Notes: generated by a model not told the origin, from the letters alone. 64,000 nt of DNA from JAJVID01 sp050247435 (GCA_050247435.1 JBFWUF010000009.1:62001-126000), one strand, 5' to 3'; positions 55,591-64,000 are shown, numbered from the stretch's first letter. Program-made: numbers and translations.

Positions 55591-56328
55591 ATGGATGTCA
55601 AAGGGGATGTCGAAAATGAACTGGTGGAAATTGCCGCGCTGATTGGCGAACCGGCTCGCACGATGATGCTTTGGAATCTTTCGGGAGGAGAGGCAAGGCC
55701 GGCGGGCGAACTGGCGTTTTACGCCAATATCTCGGCGCAGAACGCCAGCGCACATCTCGCCAAGCTGGTTGAAGCCGGCCTGCTGACGGTTGAGGCGCAG
55801 GGCCGCCATCGTTATTACCGCATCACCAGCCCGGAAGTGGCGCACGCCATCGAGGCGCTGGCCGCGCTGACTCCTACATCCAATGAAATATCAGCAAGCA
55901 ATGGCGCCGCAAATAAGGCAGCGCCACTGCCACGAGGCCAGACGCCGGATTTGAAATATGCGCGCACCTGTTACGACCATCTGGCGGGGCGGATCGCCGT
56001 CGAAATTTGCGCGGCTCTAAAAAATAAACGCTTTCTTGCGGCGGCCAGCAATGGCGGCGATGGATTTGAGGTCACGCCTGAAGGCGAAATGTGGTTTCGC
56101 GGGCTGGGAATTGAAACCGACAGTCTACGGCGCCAAAGGCGGGCGTTCGCGCGCCGGTGTCTGGACTGGAGTGAACGTCAGCCGCATCTGGCCGGGGCGC
56201 TGGGAGCGGCGCTGCTTGAGCAAATGTTCCGGCAGGATTGGATTGCGCGGGTTCGATCCTCGCGAGTTATCAGAGTAACGGCCAAAGGAAGAGCTGATCT
56301 CGATAAGCTGATCGGGTTGGCTCTGTGA
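55591..56328 (+). CDS. ArsR-family transcriptional regulator
   Basis: A 245-residue regulator with an ArsR-type winged helix-turn-helix in residues 10-90 (ISAQNASAHLAKLVEAGLL is the recognition region, then GRHRYYRI for the wing). The C-terminal half is a helical domain that often follows in this subfamily. No metal-binding Cys cluster of the arsenic type is seen, so the signal is probably not a metal. The frame is open to 55213 through a palindrome, but the ATG at 55591 gives the family N-terminus. No Shine-Dalgarno is visible; the transcript may be leaderless. Confidence 0.88.
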   Translation: MDVKGDVENELVEIAALIGEPARTMMLWNLSGGEARPAGELAFYANISAQNASAHLAKLVEAGLLTVEAQGRHRYYRITSPEVAHAIEALAALTPTSNEISASNGAANKAAPLPRGQTPDLKYARTCYDHLAGRIAVEICAALKNKRFLAAASNGGDGFEVTPEGEMWFRGLGIETDSLRRQRRAFARRCLDWSERQPHLAGALGAALLEQMFRQDWIARVRSSRVIRVTAKGRADLDKLIGLAL

Positions 56329-56332
56329 TTCA

Positions 56333-57019
56333 TCAGCCGACAAACTTATATCCCATTCCGTGAATCGTAAGAATGAACTGCGGGTGGCGAGGATTGGGTT
56401 CCAGTTTCTGTCTCAACCAGGCCACGTGAACATCAACCGTGCGCGTAGTCGGCATCGCGTCGTAGCCCCAGACTTCGTCGAGCAATTCGTCGCGCGAGAG
56501 CGTGGCCTCGCGGTGTTCGATAAAATACCGAAGCAGTTGAAACTCTTTGGCCGAGAGTTCGATCTTCTCGTGGTCGCGTTCAACCTCGGCGCGGCGGAAA
56601 TCAACTTTGATGAGTCCGAACTGGTAGCTCTCCGTTTGCGGCGATTGCGCGACAGGAGCGCGCCTCAATAGAGCTTCGACACGGGCGAGGAGTTCGATCA
56701 TCTCGAACGGCTTGGTCAAATAATCGTCGGCGCCGAGCTTCAACCCGACGACTTTGTCCACGACTTGCCCACGCGCGGTCAACATCAGGATCGGAGTGTT
56801 GACACCCAATTGGCGAAGGTCGCGGCAAACGTCGAATCCGTTCTTGCGCGGCAGCATCACGTCCAGAATGACCGCGTCAAAAGCCTCGTTCGACGCGCGT
56901 TCCAATCCAGTGTCGCCATCACGCGCCGATTCGATCTTGTAACCTTCGCTTGTGAGCCTGTCGGTCAAGGTCAGCACAAGGCCCAGTTCATCTTCAACGA
57001 GTAGAATGCGTTTGCTCAT
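56333..57019 (-). CDS. OmpR-family response regulator
   Basis: A 228-residue two-component regulator. The receiver domain (1-115) has D in LVEDE, the phospho-acceptor Asp in VILDVMLP, and the Lys in DYLTKPFE. The OmpR-type winged helix DNA-binding domain (130-228) ends TIHGMGYKFVG. It is 4 nt from the convergent ArsR gene stop. The TIMP-like gene and histidine kinase lie upstream on the same strand, so the kinase at 57591-59594 is its likely partner. Confidence 0.94.
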   Translation of the reverse strand: MSKRILLVEDELGLVLTLTDRLTSEGYKIESARDGDTGLERASNEAFDAVILDVMLPRKNGFDVCRDLRQLGVNTPILMLTARGQVVDKVVGLKLGADDYLTKPFEMIELLARVEALLRRAPVAQSPQTESYQFGLIKVDFRRAEVERDHEKIELSAKEFQLLRYFIEHREATLSRDELLDEVWGYDAMPTTRTVDVHVAWLRQKLEPNPRHPQFILTIHGMGYKFVG

Positions 57020-57076
57020 GACTTCCGAACCAGACGACCATCAATCTGAAAATTGGAATCAGACGTTTGGGCATAT

Positions 57077-57655
57077 TTAGCCGAGTGGACCCGTCTTTTT
57101 CTTACGAACTATGCGAGACCCGAACCAGACGACGCCCGAAACCAGCATTAGCGCTATTGCCAGGCCGCCGACGGCGCGCAGTTTGTCGGTGAGATTTGGG
57201 ATTCTCTCAGGGGGCTGTCCTTCGCCTAAGACTTTAAAATCATCCCCGGCGTTTGGCAGAAGTGATGTTCTCGTACAAGGCAGGGTGGTAAGGCTTCCCT
57301 CTTTCCAATAGGCGTATACCAGGTATTCTCCGCCGACTGTAAATTGCCCGCCGCACTGATTGACCCGGGACTTCAAAGTAATCGTCTCCTGAATCGCGCC
57401 TTTCCAGACTTTCGACACGGAGAAGGTCGTATTGATTTCCCAAGTCTGGCTGGAATGTATGTATGGGAATTTATTGTTGATGGAGTAGTCGCTTCTGAAA
57501 CCCTGTTGATAAGAAACCACCTTCGCGGAGAAAACAGCGCCGGCCTCTTTGATCGCCGTTCTCGGAGCTTCTTTTGCACACGTACAGCCCTCAGCGCTCA
57601 CATAAGTCAGGCTGGTCATCGTGATGGCCAGAATAGTGATTCTTACTATCACCAT
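57077..57655 (-). CDS. Exported TIMP/NTR-like protein with C-terminal membrane helix
   Basis: A 192-residue protein. A signal peptide (1-20) is followed by a CTCAKEAP motif of the type that starts tissue-inhibitor-of-metalloproteinase/netrin-like domains, the pattern AGAVFSAKV, further Cys in NQCGG and LPC, and a C-terminal membrane helix (about 163-183) with a basic tail. Its N-terminus overlaps the 3' end of the kinase gene by 65 nt if the ATG at 57655 is used; an ATG at 57619 would overlap less. It lies between a histidine kinase and its response regulator, so it may modulate sensing. Confidence 0.72.
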   Translation of the reverse strand: MVIVRITILAITMTSLTYVSAEGCTCAKEAPRTAIKEAGAVFSAKVVSYQQGFRSDYSINNKFPYIHSSQTWEINTTFSVSKVWKGAIQETITLKSRVNQCGGQFTVGGEYLVYAYWKEGSLTTLPCTRTSLLPNAGDDFKVLGEGQPPERIPNLTDKLRAVGGLAIALMLVSGVVWFGSRIVRKKKTGPLG

Positions 57656-59594
57656 CGCGTTTTTTCTCGATCTGATAAGCCGGTTCCTTAACACAGGCCG
57701 GTAATATTACAGCAAAGTCGCTTCCCTGCCCAACCTTGCTCTCCACACTTACGCGCCCGCCGTGCGATTCGACAATATGCTTCACCAGGCTCAGTCCCAG
57801 TCCGTTGCCGTGAATCTGCGCCGCGGTCACTTCCTTGCCGCGATAGAACGGCTCGAAGATGCGCTCAAAATCGGACGGCGCGATACCCAGGCCGCGATCG
57901 GAAATTCTGACCCGAACCTCATCGCCATTGGCCGTCTTCACCGATTCGGCTCTCAGCCCGATCCAGCGGCTGTCGCCGCTATATTTCATCGCGTTGCTGA
58001 GCAGGTTTTGAATCGCCCGGCGGATCGCGGCGGCGTCGGCTTTGACCATCGGTAAATTGGCTGCAATCTCCTTTTCAATCTCAAAACCGCCTTCGGTCAA
58101 TTGCAGATGGCAAGCAGCGACCGCGTCTTCAATCACCTGGTTCAATTCGGTTGGCCGCAATTCATAAGCCTTCCGCCCAGATTGCGCTCCGGCAAATTCC
58201 AGAACCTGTTCAACCATTCCGGTCAGCCTGCGTCCTTCGTCGCGGATCAATCCGCCGTAGCGCTTGATCTGGTCGCGGTTGTCAATCACGCCGTCGGCCA
58301 GGTTTTCAGCCGCCGAGCAGATCACTGCCAACGGCGTGCGCAACTCGTGCGAGACTCCGGCGACGAATTCCATCTGCTGCGTCGCCAATCGCTCGGCGCG
58401 GCGGCTGGACAACACGATGAAGCCGACGCTTGCGCCCAACAGCAACAGAATGCCGAAGCTGATCGCGATGTTACGATGGCGCGCGTTGGTCACCGCTGCT
58501 TCGAGCGACCCGGCGCGATGCTTGATGATCAATTGCCATGCGCCTTCACCGTTGGGAATCAGCATTGGCTGCATGACGTCCTCGGCGATTTGCGGAACCG
58601 GCGGTTCCGGCGGCGCGGGTGGTTTTCCGCCATTCCCAAGCTTGATATCGCTCGCGACGCTGATGGCGATCTGCTGCCTTGATTCAATGGCCTGGCCTCT
58701 ATTGCCAGCTGGCAGATGCCTCAAGAAAACTTTGTTGGCCTCGTTGATACTGATCTTGAACAATCCGGCGTTCACATCACCGCTGGCAAGAGATGTTTCG
58801 GAAATGCTGTTATCCGAGCGATAGATGATCTCTCCAGCACGTCCTCGCTTCGTCACGGCGATGTTATATTCCTCCGCGCCATCGCCGCCAAAATGACGCC
58901 CGGCGAGTTCGGGGATCAATACCTGTTTGATAATCTCCGCGTCGAGCGCGACGATTCGATAAGATTGCGGGTTGGGAATCAGCGGAAATTCTTTTTTGCC
59001 GTGATCGCCGATCGGAATGATCAAGCCCGGCAAGTCTTCGTCAACGGAGCCGAGCGCCACCTGAAATACCATCTTCCTGACGCCACTGGCGCCATCATCT
59101 ATTTTCCGCTCGAAGGATTCGCGCAACATCACCCGCAGCGACTCGCGTCTGGCGCGGCTCTCGTTCAAAGTTTTCCGCAACCTCGACAGACCTTCGGGCC
59201 ATTCGCACTGCTCAAAAGCGCCGGTTTCGGCATTGAAGCGTGTAAGACGGCCTTCGTTCTCGCCGGTCTGCGTTTGGTACACCTCTTTGACCAGTTTCGG
59301 ATGCGCGGCGGTTTCTCGCCACTGTTTGTACCTCGCTGCGAAATCATCTTGAGACTTACTGTCCTGGTTTTGAAAAGGGGCGAAAGCCGGCTGGAAGAGT
59401 AAATAGATAGATATCATCTCGTTGTCGAAATCCTGGCAGAACTGTCTGGCGCTGGCGTTCAGGTTGCTCTTCATCCGCTCGCGTTCGCCTTCGCTCACCT
59501 GGCCCAGCCAGCGGTATTGCAATATGGCCAGTAAAGGCAGCAACGCCAGCAGCGCGATCACCAGTAACAACATAAATGATGGTTTGCGTTTCAT
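57591..59594 (-). CDS. Membrane sensor histidine kinase
   Basis: A 667-residue kinase. A membrane helix (7-29), a large extracytoplasmic sensor region (about 30-375) and a second membrane helix (about 380-402) are followed by HisKA with the phospho-acceptor in VSHELRTPLAV and a HATPase domain with NLLSNAMKYS, DRGLGI and NGLGLSLVKHIV. There is no HAMP domain between. The last about 35 residues after FAVILPA have no role in the fold and overlap the TIMP-like gene. The regulator lies two genes downstream. Confidence 0.93.
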   Translation of the reverse strand: MKRKPSFMLLLVIALLALLPLLAILQYRWLGQVSEGERERMKSNLNASARQFCQDFDNEMISIYLLFQPAFAPFQNQDSKSQDDFAARYKQWRETAAHPKLVKEVYQTQTGENEGRLTRFNAETGAFEQCEWPEGLSRLRKTLNESRARRESLRVMLRESFERKIDDGASGVRKMVFQVALGSVDEDLPGLIIPIGDHGKKEFPLIPNPQSYRIVALDAEIIKQVLIPELAGRHFGGDGAEEYNIAVTKRGRAGEIIYRSDNSISETSLASGDVNAGLFKISINEANKVFLRHLPAGNRGQAIESRQQIAISVASDIKLGNGGKPPAPPEPPVPQIAEDVMQPMLIPNGEGAWQLIIKHRAGSLEAAVTNARHRNIAISFGILLLLGASVGFIVLSSRRAERLATQQMEFVAGVSHELRTPLAVICSAAENLADGVIDNRDQIKRYGGLIRDEGRRLTGMVEQVLEFAGAQSGRKAYELRPTELNQVIEDAVAACHLQLTEGGFEIEKEIAANLPMVKADAAAIRRAIQNLLSNAMKYSGDSRWIGLRAESVKTANGDEVRVRISDRGLGIAPSDFERIFEPFYRGKEVTAAQIHGNGLGLSLVKHIVESHGGRVSVESKVGQGSDFAVILPACVKEPAYQIEKKRDGDSKNHYSGHHDDQPDLCER

Positions 59595-59763
59595 CGGTTC
59601 TGTTCCTTCGCCCTCGAATGCGGCGCATCATAACATAGTAAATACAGGCTGAAATCGCGGTTGCCTGTCGAGCCGCAAATTTAACATCCTTTACAAAGTC
59701 TTATCCCACGCTTAACCAAATCCGGCTTCGATTCAGCGAAGATGCTATGCGGATTAGACAGCT

Positions 59764-59867
59764 TCTGGGAGCGCATACGTCCCCGCGTGCAGGCCTACAA
59801 AAAAGGCCGACTGCGACGAGAAGGATTGGCTCAGTAACCGGGCACTCTAGGACGCGTGCGCTCCCAG
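59764..59867. repeat. Palindrome, CTGGGAGCGCA family, in divergent promoter region
   Basis: The arms 59765-59782 and 59850-59867 pair over 18 bp with two mismatches, and a GGCC/GGCC hairpin with A6 lies inside. The CTGGGAGCG outer arm is shared with the element at 55429-55517. It lies between the divergent kinase and LolA-like genes, a stretch (59595-59888) otherwise without a gene. Confidence 0.85.
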
Positions 59868-59888
59868 GAAATTATTCGAGGAGAATTT

Positions 59889-60794
59889 ATGCGAGAAAAG
59901 TTTCTGATTGCGAGTTTGGTCATCGCAGCGGCGATGATCAAACTATTCCCCGGCGTGAGCGCGCAAGACGCCGCGGCGAAGGCCCAGCAGTTGATCAATC
60001 AGGCGCGCGCCGCTCTCGGCGGAGACAAGCTGAAATCGTTGCAGAGTCTGTCGGCAACAGGCAATTACCGCCGCTCATTCGGCCAGATGGAGATGTCAGG
60101 CGAGGTCAACTACGATCTGCTGCTACCCGACAAAATGATGAAGACCGAAGTGATGAGTCCGATGCCGAGCCTTGAAATCACGCGCATCGAAGCGCTCAAC
60201 GGCGACGACGTGTGGGAAGACCAACAACAGCACGGCGGAGGCGGTATGGTAATAATCCGTCGTGGCTCTGTGGGCGCCAACGTTGATCCCAGGAAAGCTC
60301 AGGCCGCATTGCAGCAAGGCGTCCGTTCCGATTTTGCGCGCCTGCTGATCGGCTGGATATTGACCACTCCTTCATCATTCCCCGTCGAATACAGCTTCGC
60401 TGGCGAGGCCGAATCGCCGGACGGGAAAGCCGACGTGCTGGACGTGAAAGGCGCGGGTGGGTTCGCCGCGCGATTGTTCCTGGATCAGAAGACTCATCGC
60501 CCGTTGATGCTGACATACAATGGCAGGAAGCCTCGCGTGATCATGCAAACTATGACAGGCCCGCCGAAACATCCTGAAGACGCGGAGAAGCATGCGAAAG
60601 AGATGGAAGCCGAAGCCGCCAAACAGCCTGAGGTTGAATACCGCATACACCTCGGCGATTACCGAGACGTGAACGGAATTTCGTTCCCGCACAAGCTGAC
60701 TCGATCAATCGAGAACGAAGTCAACGAAGAGCTGGAGATCACAAAGGTAAAGATCAATCCTCAGCTCAAGCCTGAGAAATTCGTCAAGAGGTAA
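59889..60794 (+). CDS. Exported LolA-like protein
   Basis: A 301-residue periplasmic protein with a signal peptide (1-25, ending GVSAQD). The remainder has the beta-rich pattern of outer-membrane-lipoprotein-sorting (LolA-like) proteins common in Acidobacteria: AGEVNYDLLLPDKMMKTE-type strands, DVKGAGGFAARLFLDQKTH and a final KITKVKIN-like strand. GAGGAG lies upstream of the ATG at 59889, rejecting a start at 59856. It precedes the S41/beta-lactamase gene by 20 nt and is probably co-transcribed. Ligand unknown. Confidence 0.8.
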   Translation: MREKFLIASLVIAAAMIKLFPGVSAQDAAAKAQQLINQARAALGGDKLKSLQSLSATGNYRRSFGQMEMSGEVNYDLLLPDKMMKTEVMSPMPSLEITRIEALNGDDVWEDQQQHGGGGMVIIRRGSVGANVDPRKAQAALQQGVRSDFARLLIGWILTTPSSFPVEYSFAGEAESPDGKADVLDVKGAGGFAARLFLDQKTHRPLMLTYNGRKPRVIMQTMTGPPKHPEDAEKHAKEMEAEAAKQPEVEYRIHLGDYRDVNGISFPHKLTRSIENEVNEELEITKVKINPQLKPEKFVKR

Positions 60795-60814
60795 CCACAC
60801 AGAGGAGCCACTGC

Positions 60815-63286
60815 ATGAAACCGCGTTACTGCAACCGCCTACACGTTCTCATCTGCGCATTCGCGCTCGTCGCCTGCCTCGCGGCGCCGTCAATCGCCGC
60901 GCGAGCCAGTTCGCAAAATGGCGATACGGTTGACGCTGGAACTCGCGCCGAGGTGATCGAAGGCGCAATCAAAGCGCTCAACGACGCATACGTCTTCCCT
61001 GAAACAGCGAAGAAGATGGAGCAGGCCATTCGCGAACGAATGCGGCGCAAAGAATACGACAGCATCGCCAGCGCCTCTTCTTTCGCCGCGACGCTCACAG
61101 CGCACTTGCAGGAGGTCAGCAAGGACAAGCATCTGCGCGTGATCTTCGATGATGGCTCAAGGCCGATGTTCGGCGGCGGGCCGAATCCCGCGGAACGCGA
61201 ACGGGCCAGGATGATGTCGGCCAAACGCAATTTCGGTTTCGAGAAGGTCGAACGGTTGAGCGGTAACATCGGATATCTGGACTTGCGTGGCTTTGAAAAT
61301 CCGGAGTTTGCGACCGACACTGCGGCAGCGGCGATGAACTTTCTGGCCAATACCGACGCGCTGATCATTGATCTCAGGCAGAACGGCGGCGGCAGTCCAG
61401 AAACGGTCGCCTTCATTTCCAGCTATCTTTTCGAGAAGCGGACGCACCTGAACGATATTTACGAACGCCCGACGAACACCACGCGCGAGTTCTGGACGCG
61501 CGAGGATGTGCCCGGCAAACGTTACGGCGACAAGCCTGTCTACGTGCTGACCAGCAAGCGTACTTTTTCAGCCGCCGAAGAGTTCACCTACAACCTGAAG
61601 AATCTGAAACGCGCGACAATCATCGGCGAAACGACCGGCGGCGGCGCGCATCCCGTCAACGCTCGGCGGCTAGGCAAAAACTTCCTGATCACGGTTCCCT
61701 TCGCCCGCGCGATCAACCCGATCACGAAGACCAACTGGGAAGGCGTGGGCGTCAAACCCGATGTCGAAACTTCAGCCGAGCGGGCGTTGAAAGTCGCGCA
61801 TCTGGCCGCGCTGAAATCAGTGACGCCGAAAACCAGCGACCAAATGCTTGCCGGGCAATTGAAATCAATGATCGAGAGTTTGGAGAAGGAGATTGGCGAC
61901 ATTGCTGTTCCACCTCCCGCTCAGCAAACTTCGCAGGCTTCGGCCACAGACGAAACGATCAAGCTGCGCGACACGCCTGCTGGAAAGACGCTCGGCGCGT
62001 TCATCAAAGCCTTCAACACAGGTGATCTCGAAACCCTCAAACGTTTTCACAAAGAGCGCGGCGGCGATGACGAGAACGCGCAACAGGACTTCGGGTTCTT
62101 CCAACAATCCGGCGGGTTGAAGCTTCACAGCGTGACGCAGTCGGATCAATTCGAGATCGAGGTTCTGGCGCAAACAAAAAAGGACGATCGTTGGCTGAGC
62201 TTCAGCATTGGCGTTGAGCCACAACCGCCCCACGGAATCGTGGACATCCGCGTGCGCCCCGCTTCGGGGCCAAACGGAAAGAGCGGCGAGCGTGTGAGTT
62301 CGGCAGAGCCTGTCAAAGAGAAATTCAGGGAGGCTGATCTGGGCGAGCGCGTGAACGCGATGATAGACAAGCGCGTAGCGGATGACAGCTTCTCCGGCGT
62401 CGTGATGGTAGCCAAAAACAACAAGCCGATCTTCCATCGAGCCGTCGGGCTGGCCGACAAACAACGCAACACCCCGAACCGCGTTGACACGAAATTCAAT
62501 CTCGGCTCGATCAACAAAATCTTCACCAAGATCGCCATCTTCCAACTCATTGAACAGGGCAAGCTCTCGCTCGACGACACGTTGGGCAAACACCTGCCCG
62601 ATTATCCGAACAAAGAAGCGGCGGCGAAGGCCACGATCAAACACCTGCTCGACATGCAATCGGGCATCGGCGATTTCTTTGGGCCGAAGTTCGACGCCAC
62701 ATCGAAAGACCGCATTCGCGCGATCAAAGATTACCTGCCGCTCTTCGCCGGCCAGCCGCTGAAATTCGAGCCGGGAACGCGCCGCGCCTATTCAAACGGC
62801 GGTTACATCGTGCTCGGCGCGATCATCGAGAAGGTCACTGGCCAGAGCTATTACGATTACGTCCGCGAACGCATCTTCAAACCAGCCGGGATGGAGAACA
62901 CCGAGTCATTCGAAGCCGGCGCGAGCGTATCCAATCTGGCCGCTGGTTATACGCGAAATGAAAAGGGCAGCGAAAAAGGCGAGCGGGTCAACAACGTCAA
63001 CACCAGACCCGCGCGCGGCAGTTCGGCTGGCGGCGGTTATTCGACTGCCGAAGACCTGTTGAAATTCACCATCGCGCTGCAAAACAACAAACTGCTCAAC
63101 CCCGAAAACAGTAGGAAGATCGGCGGCGGACTCGGCATCGCTGGCGGCGCGCCCGGAATCAACGCCGTGTTGGAGTTCAATTCAAACAACGGTTACACGA
63201 TCATCGTTCTGTCGAATTACGACCCGCCGAGCGCAGAGAGCGTCAGCGAGCAGATTCGCCGCTGGGTGGCAAACGCCAAAGAATGA
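60815..63286 (+). CDS. S41 peptidase fused to a class C beta-lactamase-type hydrolase
   Basis: An 823-residue exported protein with two hydrolase domains. After a signal peptide (1-29), residues 35-335 form an S41 peptidase of the IRBP type: DLRQNGGGSPE and S252 in KRTFSAAEEF, followed by GETTGGGAHPV. Residues about 385-490 resemble an NTF2-like spacer. Residues 505-820 form a class C serine hydrolase with S565-xx-K568 and YSNGGY; the third motif, often HxG, reads SSAGGGYS, so it lacks the His. GAGGAG lies 7 nt before the ATG. Confidence 0.9.
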   Translation: MKPRYCNRLHVLICAFALVACLAAPSIAARASSQNGDTVDAGTRAEVIEGAIKALNDAYVFPETAKKMEQAIRERMRRKEYDSIASASSFAATLTAHLQEVSKDKHLRVIFDDGSRPMFGGGPNPAERERARMMSAKRNFGFEKVERLSGNIGYLDLRGFENPEFATDTAAAAMNFLANTDALIIDLRQNGGGSPETVAFISSYLFEKRTHLNDIYERPTNTTREFWTREDVPGKRYGDKPVYVLTSKRTFSAAEEFTYNLKNLKRATIIGETTGGGAHPVNARRLGKNFLITVPFARAINPITKTNWEGVGVKPDVETSAERALKVAHLAALKSVTPKTSDQMLAGQLKSMIESLEKEIGDIAVPPPAQQTSQASATDETIKLRDTPAGKTLGAFIKAFNTGDLETLKRFHKERGGDDENAQQDFGFFQQSGGLKLHSVTQSDQFEIEVLAQTKKDDRWLSFSIGVEPQPPHGIVDIRVRPASGPNGKSGERVSSAEPVKEKFREADLGERVNAMIDKRVADDSFSGVVMVAKNNKPIFHRAVGLADKQRNTPNRVDTKFNLGSINKIFTKIAIFQLIEQGKLSLDDTLGKHLPDYPNKEAAAKATIKHLLDMQSGIGDFFGPKFDATSKDRIRAIKDYLPLFAGQPLKFEPGTRRAYSNGGYIVLGAIIEKVTGQSYYDYVRERIFKPAGMENTESFEAGASVSNLAAGYTRNEKGSEKGERVNNVNTRPARGSSAGGGYSTAEDLLKFTIALQNNKLLNPENSRKIGGGLGIAGGAPGINAVLEFNSNNGYTIIVLSNYDPPSAESVSEQIRRWVANAKE

Positions 63287-63338
63287 GAGGCGTTGAAGGG
63301 TCATAAGGAGAAGAAAATGGGGAGAGAAAAATCTTTGG

Positions 63339-63518
63339 GCGGCGCTAAAAATATGGCGCTGAGTTCACCGCAGAGGCGCGGAGAACGCAGAGAAAACGCA
63401 GAGAGATTGCTAGAAGGATTCTTTCTCCATCTTCTTCTCTGCGCAGCCTCCGCTCTCTCTGCGCCTCTGCGGTGGAGGAAATTCACGCAACTCGCAGCAT
63501 TACTTTTTGGGCGCTACC
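63339..63518. repeat. Large palindrome, CACCGCAGAGGCGC family
   Basis: A core 14-bp perfect pair (63366-63379 with 63461-63474) is extended outward by GGCGCTA/GCGCTACC and inward by tandem GAACGCAGAG and CTCTGCG units. The same right arm is at 1-80 and the core is shared with 6259-6364. The reading frame of the final gene is open through its full length. Confidence 0.88.
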
Positions 63519-64000
63519 AATCTTTATTTCGATGCCCGAGATTTCGATGCCTGAGCGTAACGCTGGTTTTCGCGATGGCGTTCAATCCGATCTTCGCGCA
63601 AAACAGAAGCGCCAATCTGCGAGTTACAGTCGTTGATCAAACCGGCGCGGCGATTCCAAACGCGCGAGTCGCGATCAGCAAACAGGAACAGGCGTTGACC
63701 ACAAGCGAGCGCGGCGAAGTCAACATCATCAATCTTACTCCGGGCAAATATCAGATTCAGGTCATCGCCGGCGGCTTCGCGCCGCATACGACCAAAGACG
63801 TGAACGTGCGCGCGGGCGCAAACAACATCGAGATCAAACTCGATGTCGCCAACGTTCAGGAAGAGATTACGGTCGGGCAGGACAAACGCGAAGCGGGCAC
63901 AGACCCGCGCGGCAACGCCTTCACGACTGTTTTGACTGCTGAGCAGATCGCGCAATTACCAGATGATCCCGAAGATTTCGAGCAGGCGCTTCGCAATTTG
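63353..64000 (+). CDS. Carboxypeptidase-regulatory-domain outer-membrane receptor, 5' part
   Basis: A frame without stop runs from an ATG at 63353 to the window end (216 codons). From about residue 65, LSVTLVFAMAFNPIFAQ is a signal peptide, then comes a carboxypeptidase-regulatory-like domain (VTVVDQTGAAIPNARV, NLTPGKYQIQV) and a TonB-plug-like start (TVLTAEQIAQLPDDPEDF). This is the layout of Oar-like TonB-dependent receptors, numerous in Acidobacteria. The first 50 or so codons are repeat DNA, so the true start is uncertain. The other in-frame ATG (63575) gives too short a signal peptide. Confidence 0.7.
   Translation, partial: MALSSPQRRGERRENAERLLEGFFLHLLLCAASALSAPLRWRKFTQLAALLFGRYQSLFRCPRFRCLSVTLVFAMAFNPIFAQNRSANLRVTVVDQTGAAIPNARVAISKQEQALTTSERGEVNIINLTPGKYQIQVIAGGFAPHTTKDVNVRAGANNIEIKLDVANVQEEITVGQDKREAGTDPRGNAFTTVLTAEQIAQLPDDPEDFEQALRNL

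Noticed and set aside
56244..56275. GGGTTCGATCCTCG resembling a tRNA T-arm
   Set aside because: It lies within the ArsR-type coding sequence and no acceptor stem or anticodon arm fits around it.

Overview
The window looks like a chromosomal segment of an Acidobacteriota bacterium, most probably class Blastocatellia. This rests on a cohesin/TIG-repeat protein ending in a TIGR03437-type domain (27.7-30.4 kb), the start of a carboxypeptidase-regulatory-domain outer-membrane receptor at the right edge, small TonB-C proteins, SpoIIE phosphatases with membrane sensor halves, and dispersed intergenic palindromes. The assignment is inference from gene content. No rRNA, tRNA, CRISPR array, prophage or transposase gene was seen.

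Layout. 0.1-6.0 kb, minus strand: an Nramp-like transporter, deoC, a secreted class C serine hydrolase and a GH2 glycosidase. 6.4-14.6 kb: a stress-like accessory stretch with two adjacent ferritin-like proteins, a phytochrome-PAS histidine kinase without GAF/PHY, several small proteins, a double PepSY protein, a membrane-anchored FKBP and an acyl-ACP-desaturase-like diiron protein; repeats are densest here. 14.8-19.7 kb: two overlapping paralogous membrane SpoIIE/PP2C phosphatases, one with an eroded metal motif. 19.7-25.9 kb: one 2049-residue zinc-ribbon polytopic membrane protein, preceded by a GntR regulator. 27.7-33.1 kb: the TIG protein, rpiB with an unusual N-terminal extension, alaC, and hpt under a near-consensus promoter. 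33.1-42.0 kb: a nine-gene minus-strand run for nucleoside uptake and salvage (two ABC permeases, punA, udk, cdd) continuing into TonB-C proteins, a Clp-fold serine protease and an MTA/SAH-deaminase-like amidohydrolase. 42.2-49.2 kb: two exported tyrosine phosphatases, a HEAT-repeat protein, a tetraheme cytochrome, and a cAMP module (class II phosphodiesterase plus FHA-GAF-adenylate cyclase). 49.6-52.5 kb: a PIN-toxin/HTH-antitoxin pair and a second-type EF-G. 53.4-56.3 kb: a PEP-mutase-family enzyme and a cytochrome P450 divergent from an ArsR-type regulator. 56.3-59.6 kb: a two-component system with a TIMP/NTR-like gene between kinase and regulator. 59.9-64 kb: a LolA-like protein, an S41 peptidase/beta-lactamase fusion, and the truncated receptor.

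The most striking feature is a set of about sixteen imperfect palindromes of 40-180 bp scattered between genes. Many have arms built from short tandem units, and they fall into several unrelated sequence families, three of which recur inside the window. Four of them sit 4-12 nt upstream of genes without a visible Shine-Dalgarno sequence (deoC, the GntR gene, cdd, the adenylate cyclase). Related sequence is also translated in frame inside a histidine kinase, in the tail of a TonB-C protein and perhaps in the N-terminus of the final receptor. Together with the giant membrane protein, the cAMP pair and the rpiB extension, these are the best leads for something undescribed.
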